A stretch of DNA of 9,855 nucleotides from Anaerotignum sp. (lineage in GTDB: Bacteria; Bacillota; Clostridia; Lachnospirales; Anaerotignaceae), in NCBI GenBank assembly GCA_020024255.1, contig JAHHTX010000072.1, forward strand, positions 1 through 9,855, given 5' to 3'. Of this stretch, positions 7,415-9,855 are shown piece by piece. Position 1 is the first letter of the stretch; each line of letters begins with the position of its first letter. A program made the translations under genes and the position numbers. The notes beneath the pieces are model-generated. The model worked only from the letters and a program-made list of their open reading frames with translations, had not been told where the DNA came from and made no database searches.

Positions 7415-7657
7415 ATGACACAAAAAACAATCATCATCAAAGCATCATTAGACGCAAGACAGGCAGCTTTCTTTGTACAAACAGCAGGAAAGTATGAAAG
7501 CGATATTCGTGTTGCCATTGACGACAAAAAAATCAATGCAAAAAGTATTATGGGTACTATTGCATTGGGGATGCAGGAAGGTCAGTCAGCAATGATTATT
7601 GCGGAAGGTGCAGACGAAGAAGCGGCTGTACAGGATTTGGCATCTGTTTTGGCATAA
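7415..7657 (+). CDS. Crh-like HPr-family protein lacking the phosphotransfer histidine
   Basis: An 80-residue HPr-fold protein. The serine loop is well conserved: INAKSIMGTIALGM with Ser44, the site HPr kinase modifies in HPr (Ser46) and Crh. The active-site loop, normally GIHARPA, reads SLDARQA: His15 is replaced by Asp13, and the proline after Arg by Gln16. The 13-44 spacing equals the canonical 15-46 spacing, so the alignment is secure. Without the histidine it cannot take phosphate from Enzyme I, so a regulatory role as HprK substrate and CcpA partner, as for Crh, is inferred. Position agrees: in Bacillus subtilis crh also follows whiA. A Shine-Dalgarno stretch AAGGAAAGGTG lies inside the whiA end. 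It is the last gene before a terminator. Whether to name it crh is left open. Confidence 0.88.
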   Translation: MTQKTIIIKASLDARQAAFFVQTAGKYESDIRVAIDDKKINAKSIMGTIALGMQEGQSAMIIAEGADEEAAVQDLASVLA

Positions 7658-7735
7658 CGAAAAACAAAAATCATTATATTTTTTCAGCAATTATCTGATT
7701 ATCTGTAAAATAAAAGTACATAAATAAAATCAAAA
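7658..7735. other. A/T-rich spacer before the terminator, no gene seen
   Basis: Very A/T-rich stretch after the HPr-like gene with a short tandem repeat (ATTATCTG at 7690-7697 and 7698-7705). TAAAAT at 7706-7711 resembles a -10 box but I see no well-placed -35 element, and transcripts from it would have to cross the terminator at 7736-7780 before reaching rarA. No coding sequence is supported. Confidence 0.4.
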
Positions 7736-7780
7736 AAAAGGAGGTCTTTTGCAGTCAATTTTGGTAGAAGACTTCTTTTT
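7736..7780 (+). terminator. Intrinsic terminator ending the uvrC-to-HPr operon
   Basis: AAAAGGAGGTCTT (7736-7748) pairs with AAGACTTCTTTTT (7768-7780) over 13 bp including two G-U wobbles. The stem can extend inward by a few more pairs to leave a loop of about 13 nt. An A-tract on the left and a T-tract on the right make it potentially bidirectional. It lies 78 bases after the HPr-like gene and 30 before rarA, so it most likely separates the two transcription units. Confidence 0.78.
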
Positions 7781-7810
7781 CTGTTTATTTAAATATGGAG
7801 GAAATAGCGT

Positions 7811-9127
7811 ATGGATTTGTTCACTTACAACAGAGAACAGCGCAGCAAAAAAGAAGCGCCTTTGGCAGCCAGAATGCGTCCTGCCACATTGGAAGAATTT
7901 GTGGGACAAAAGCATATTATAGGAAAAGACAAATTGTTGTATCGTGCGATTAAAGGTGATCGACTTGGTTCTTTGATTTTTTATGGCCCGCCGGGAACAG
8001 GTAAAACAACTTTAGCAAGAATCATTGCCAATACCACAAAAAGTGAGTTTGTACAAATCAATGCCACGACAGCAGGCATTAAGGATATCAAAGAAACAGT
8101 AGCAAAAGCAGAAGATCTTTTGGGTATGTATGATAAGAAAACCATTTTGTTTATTGATGAAATTCATCGGTTTAATAAATCACAGCAGGATGCGTTGCTG
8201 CCCCATGTGGAAAACGGCACATTGGTACTGATTGGTGCAACAACAGAAAATCCTTATTTTGAAGTAAACCGTGCTTTGGTTTCCCGTTCTGCTATTTTTC
8301 AGCTGGAATCACTGAGAGCAGAAGACATTCAAGAACTTTTGCAGAGAGCTTTGCTGGATAAAGAAAAGGGTATGGGCGATTACCATGCAGAAATAGCAAA
8401 AGATGCTCTGGAATTTTTGGCACAGACGGCAAATGGCGATGCAAGGACTGCTTTGAATGCTTTGGAATTGGCAGTTTTGACCACGGAACCGGGGGCAGAT
8501 GGTAAAGTGCAAATTACCTTGGAGGTAGCACAGGAATGTATTCAGAAACGGGCATTGCAGTATGATAAAGATGGGGATAATCATTATGATACCATTTCTG
8601 CTTTTATTAAGAGTATGCGAGGTTCTGACCCTGATGCAGCTTTGTACTATCTGGCAAAAATGATTTACGCTGGAGAAGACCCAAAGTTTATTGCAAGGCG
8701 TGTGGTAATTTGTGCTTCAGAGGATGTCGGCAATGCAGACCCTCATGCGTTGCAAGTAGCTGTGGCAGCAGCAAATGCTGTACAGTTCGTGGGAATGCCG
8801 GAGGGACGGATTCCTCTTGCACAAGCGGTAACATATGTTGCGTGCGCACCAAAAAGCAATGCGGCATATCTGGGTATTGATAAGGCATTATCCGATGTAA
8901 GACATATACAAGTTAAAGGTGTTCCGCCTCACTTACGTGATGGACATTACAGTGGTGCAGGAGAGCTGGGCAATGCAATCGGTTATTTATATGCCCATAA
9001 TTTTCCTAATCACTATGTGGAGCAACAGTATTTACCAAATGAGTTAGTTGGTACAGTATATTATGATATGTCTGATAATGGTGTGGAACGGCGAATGAAA
9101 GAACATATGAAGCGGTTGAAAGGTTGA
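7811..9127 (+). CDS. rarA: Replication-associated recombination protein A (AAA+ ATPase)
   Basis: RarA (MgsA; related to eukaryotic WRNIP1) is a clamp-loader-like AAA+ ATPase acting at stalled replication forks and interacting with single-stranded DNA-binding protein. The 438-residue length is typical. Visible motifs: RMRPATLEEFVGQKHI (21-36) near the N-terminus, Walker A GPPGTGKTT (59-67), Walker B ILFIDEIHRF (112-121), sensor 1 IGATTENP (141-148) and a probable arginine finger in SRS (158-160). The C-terminal half carries the family's RRVVICASEDVGNADP and NAAYLGIDKAL stretches, belonging to the tetramerisation region. ATG at 7811 has GGAGGAAATAGCGT upstream. It follows a terminator, so it should have its own promoter, but I cannot point to a convincing one. 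A small membrane protein follows 16 bases after the stop. Confidence 0.97.
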   Translation: MDLFTYNREQRSKKEAPLAARMRPATLEEFVGQKHIIGKDKLLYRAIKGDRLGSLIFYGPPGTGKTTLARIIANTTKSEFVQINATTAGIKDIKETVAKAEDLLGMYDKKTILFIDEIHRFNKSQQDALLPHVENGTLVLIGATTENPYFEVNRALVSRSAIFQLESLRAEDIQELLQRALLDKEKGMGDYHAEIAKDALEFLAQTANGDARTALNALELAVLTTEPGADGKVQITLEVAQECIQKRALQYDKDGDNHYDTISAFIKSMRGSDPDAALYYLAKMIYAGEDPKFIARRVVICASEDVGNADPHALQVAVAAANAVQFVGMPEGRIPLAQAVTYVACAPKSNAAYLGIDKALSDVRHIQVKGVPPHLRDGHYSGAGELGNAIGYLYAHNFPNHYVEQQYLPNELVGTVYYDMSDNGVERRMKEHMKRLKG

Positions 9128-9143
9128 CAAGGGGGTGTGTTTT

Positions 9144-9614
9144 ATGGAAAAGCCAACAAGAAAAAATGTTTTGCAAGTGATTGTGGCAGCAGTCATATTA
9201 TGCGCTTTGGGTATTTGGGGATACAGCCACAGAAATATTGGCAACTTTGCAGAGGATTGGCAAAATCTGCAACGGCTTTCGGAAGCAGAATCGGATACTT
9301 ATGAAATAGATTTGCAGGGTATGAATGGTACTCATGGGCTTTCAGATGCAGAAAATAAAAAACGTCTGCTGCAGCTGATTGTAGCGGAGGCGGAAAAAGG
9401 AGAGGAACAGGAGCTGCCAGATGCACATACACCTGCTTTGGGTATTCGATGCAAAGAGAAGGAGAATGGTTTTCAGGCAATGTTTTGGGTGTACGATTTC
9501 GGAGAAGAAACGGATTTAGGTCTGTTTCAAACAGAAAGCGGCTCTTATCTTATGAAAAACTGTGGGGAAATTTTTAATTATCTGACAGAGCTTGGGTGTA
9601 TTACGGAAAGATAG
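9144..9614 (+). CDS. Hypothetical single-pass membrane-anchored protein
   Basis: I do not recognise this 156-residue protein. From ATG 9144 it has a short basic N-terminus (MEKPTRKN), one hydrophobic segment (about residues 9-27) and a mostly acidic soluble domain (28-156), so it is probably anchored with its C-terminal domain outside the cell. Cys20 lies inside the hydrophobic segment, but the preceding VIL lacks the small residue of a lipobox, so I do not call a lipoprotein. The later part (FQAMFWVYDFGEETDLGLF, 110-128) looks like beta-strand. An in-frame GTG at 9135 would add three residues, but AAGGGGGTG (9129-9137) fits as the ribosome binding site for ATG 9144. It is probably co-transcribed with rarA and is followed by a hairpin terminator. 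No function is proposed. Confidence 0.82.
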   Translation: MEKPTRKNVLQVIVAAVILCALGIWGYSHRNIGNFAEDWQNLQRLSEAESDTYEIDLQGMNGTHGLSDAENKKRLLQLIVAEAEKGEEQELPDAHTPALGIRCKEKENGFQAMFWVYDFGEETDLGLFQTESGSYLMKNCGEIFNYLTELGCITER

Positions 9615-9623
9615 TGGAATTTG

Positions 9624-9648
9624 AAGGAGCATTTTGAGATGCTCCTTT
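9624..9648 (+). terminator. Hairpin terminator after the membrane protein gene
   Basis: AAGGAGCAT (9624-9632) and ATGCTCCTT (9639-9647) form a perfect 9-bp stem with a 6-nt loop, starting 9 bases after the stop codon. The T-run after it is short (TTTGTG), so termination may be only partial; further hairpins follow immediately. Confidence 0.68.
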
Positions 9649-9657
9649 GTGAGTGTC

Positions 9658-9707
9658 GACAAAGTCGTTCCCCTTTGTCAAAGCCTCATTTCATTCAAGG
9701 CTTTGAC
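9658..9707. repeat. Two overlapping inverted repeats (mutually exclusive hairpins)
   Basis: GACAAAG (9658-9664) pairs with CTTTGTC (9673-9679). GTCAAAGCCT (9677-9686) pairs perfectly with AGGCTTTGAC (9698-9707) around an 11-nt loop. The two share bases 9677-9679, so full formation of one excludes part of the other. The segment is non-coding. Function is unknown: a regulatory switch, a mobile intergenic repeat or back-up terminators are all possible. Confidence 0.6.
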
Positions 9708-9723
9708 GAGTAGACAGAAGGAT

Positions 9724-9768
9724 AAAGCAGAAGTTCCAATGGCAAAAAGCCTTGAAACTTCTGCTTTT
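9724..9768 (+). terminator. 12-bp stem-loop with short T-run, terminator-like
   Basis: AAAGCAGAAGTT (9724-9735) and AACTTCTGCTTT (9756-9767) are a perfect 12-bp inverted repeat around a 20-nt interval that itself holds GGC-AAAAA-GCC (9741-9751). TTTT (9765-9768) overlaps the 3' arm end. No gene ends just before it on either strand, so a terminator role is uncertain. Confidence 0.45.
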
Positions 9769-9773
9769 CCTCA

Positions 9774-9790
9774 TGGAAAGTGAATTTCCA
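9774..9790. repeat. Short hairpin TGGAAA/TTTCCA
   Basis: TGGAAA (9774-9779) and TTTCCA (9785-9790) form a perfect 6-bp stem with a 5-nt GTGAA loop. It is one of a close series of stem-loops in this gene-free stretch. Taken alone it would be unremarkable. Confidence 0.45.
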
Positions 9791-9791
9791 C

Positions 9792-9842
9792 TGCGGATTC
9801 CATTTGGGAAACCCTTCGTTTCCCAACCCCTTCCGCATTTTT
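9792..9842 (+). terminator. Two-tier stem-loop followed by TTTTT, terminator-like
   Basis: An inner stem TTGGGAAAC (9804-9812) with GTTTCCCAA (9818-9826) is perfect over 9 bp around a CCTTC loop. An outer stem TGCGGA (9792-9797) with TCCGCA (9832-9837) is separated from it by an internal loop. TTTTT (9838-9842) follows directly. The form fits an intrinsic terminator, but the nearest upstream + gene ended about 180 bases earlier, so it may instead be part of a structured repeat or RNA. GGGAAAC recurs at 9848-9854 at the window edge. Confidence 0.5.
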
Positions 9843-9855
9843 CAAAAGGGAAACA

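Noticed and set aside
9135..9143. GTG 9135 as the start of the membrane protein
   Set aside because: It overlaps the AAGGGGGTG ribosome binding site that fits ATG 9144.
9160..9206. Lipoprotein signal around Cys20 of the membrane protein
   Set aside because: The residues before the cysteine are VIL, without the Gly/Ala/Ser needed at -1, and the cysteine sits inside the hydrophobic stretch.

Overview
The window looks like a chromosomal housekeeping segment from a low-to-moderate G+C, Gram-positive anaerobe of the Clostridia, most likely Lachnospirales-like. This placement rests on gene content and order (rplS-lepB-rbgA; uvrC-hprK-murB-rapZ-whiA-HPr/crh), strong AGGAGG-type ribosome binding sites, A/T-rich codon use and U-tract terminators. 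Every gene I can support is on the + strand and they are tightly packed. I see no insertion sequence, prophage, CRISPR array, tRNA or rRNA.

Layout. (1) Positions 1-54 are the 3' end of rplS (ribosomal protein L19), followed by a clean intrinsic terminator at 63-94. (2) lepB (type I signal peptidase) and rbgA/ylqF (circularly permuted GTPase for 50S assembly) form a pair that ends in a large stem-loop at 1656-1722. (3) A probable extended -10 promoter near 1728-1757 starts a six-gene operon: uvrC, hprK, murB, rapZ, whiA and an 80-residue HPr/Crh-like protein. It ends at a hairpin terminator at 7736-7780. (4) rarA/mgsA (AAA+ replication-associated ATPase) is followed 16 nt later by a small membrane-anchored protein I do not recognise. 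(5) The last roughly 240 bases have no gene but hold a series of strong inverted repeats, including two mutually exclusive pairings, and run off the right edge.

How the genes work together. HprK phosphorylates HPr-family proteins on a regulatory serine in Gram-positive catabolite repression. The HPr-like protein in the same operon keeps that serine (S44) but has Asp13 where the phosphotransferase histidine should be. It is therefore better read as a regulatory, Crh-type protein than as a sugar-transport phosphocarrier. MurB (peptidoglycan precursor synthesis), RapZ (nucleotide-binding regulator) and WhiA (DNA-binding, linked to division and growth) connect wall synthesis, growth control and carbon status. 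The yvcK gene that sits between rapZ and whiA in Bacillus subtilis is absent here, and rapZ and whiA overlap instead.

I find no convincing novel multi-gene system. The most interesting points are the His-to-Asp HPr, the missing yvcK, the structured intergenic region at the right edge, and the unrecognised membrane-anchored protein.
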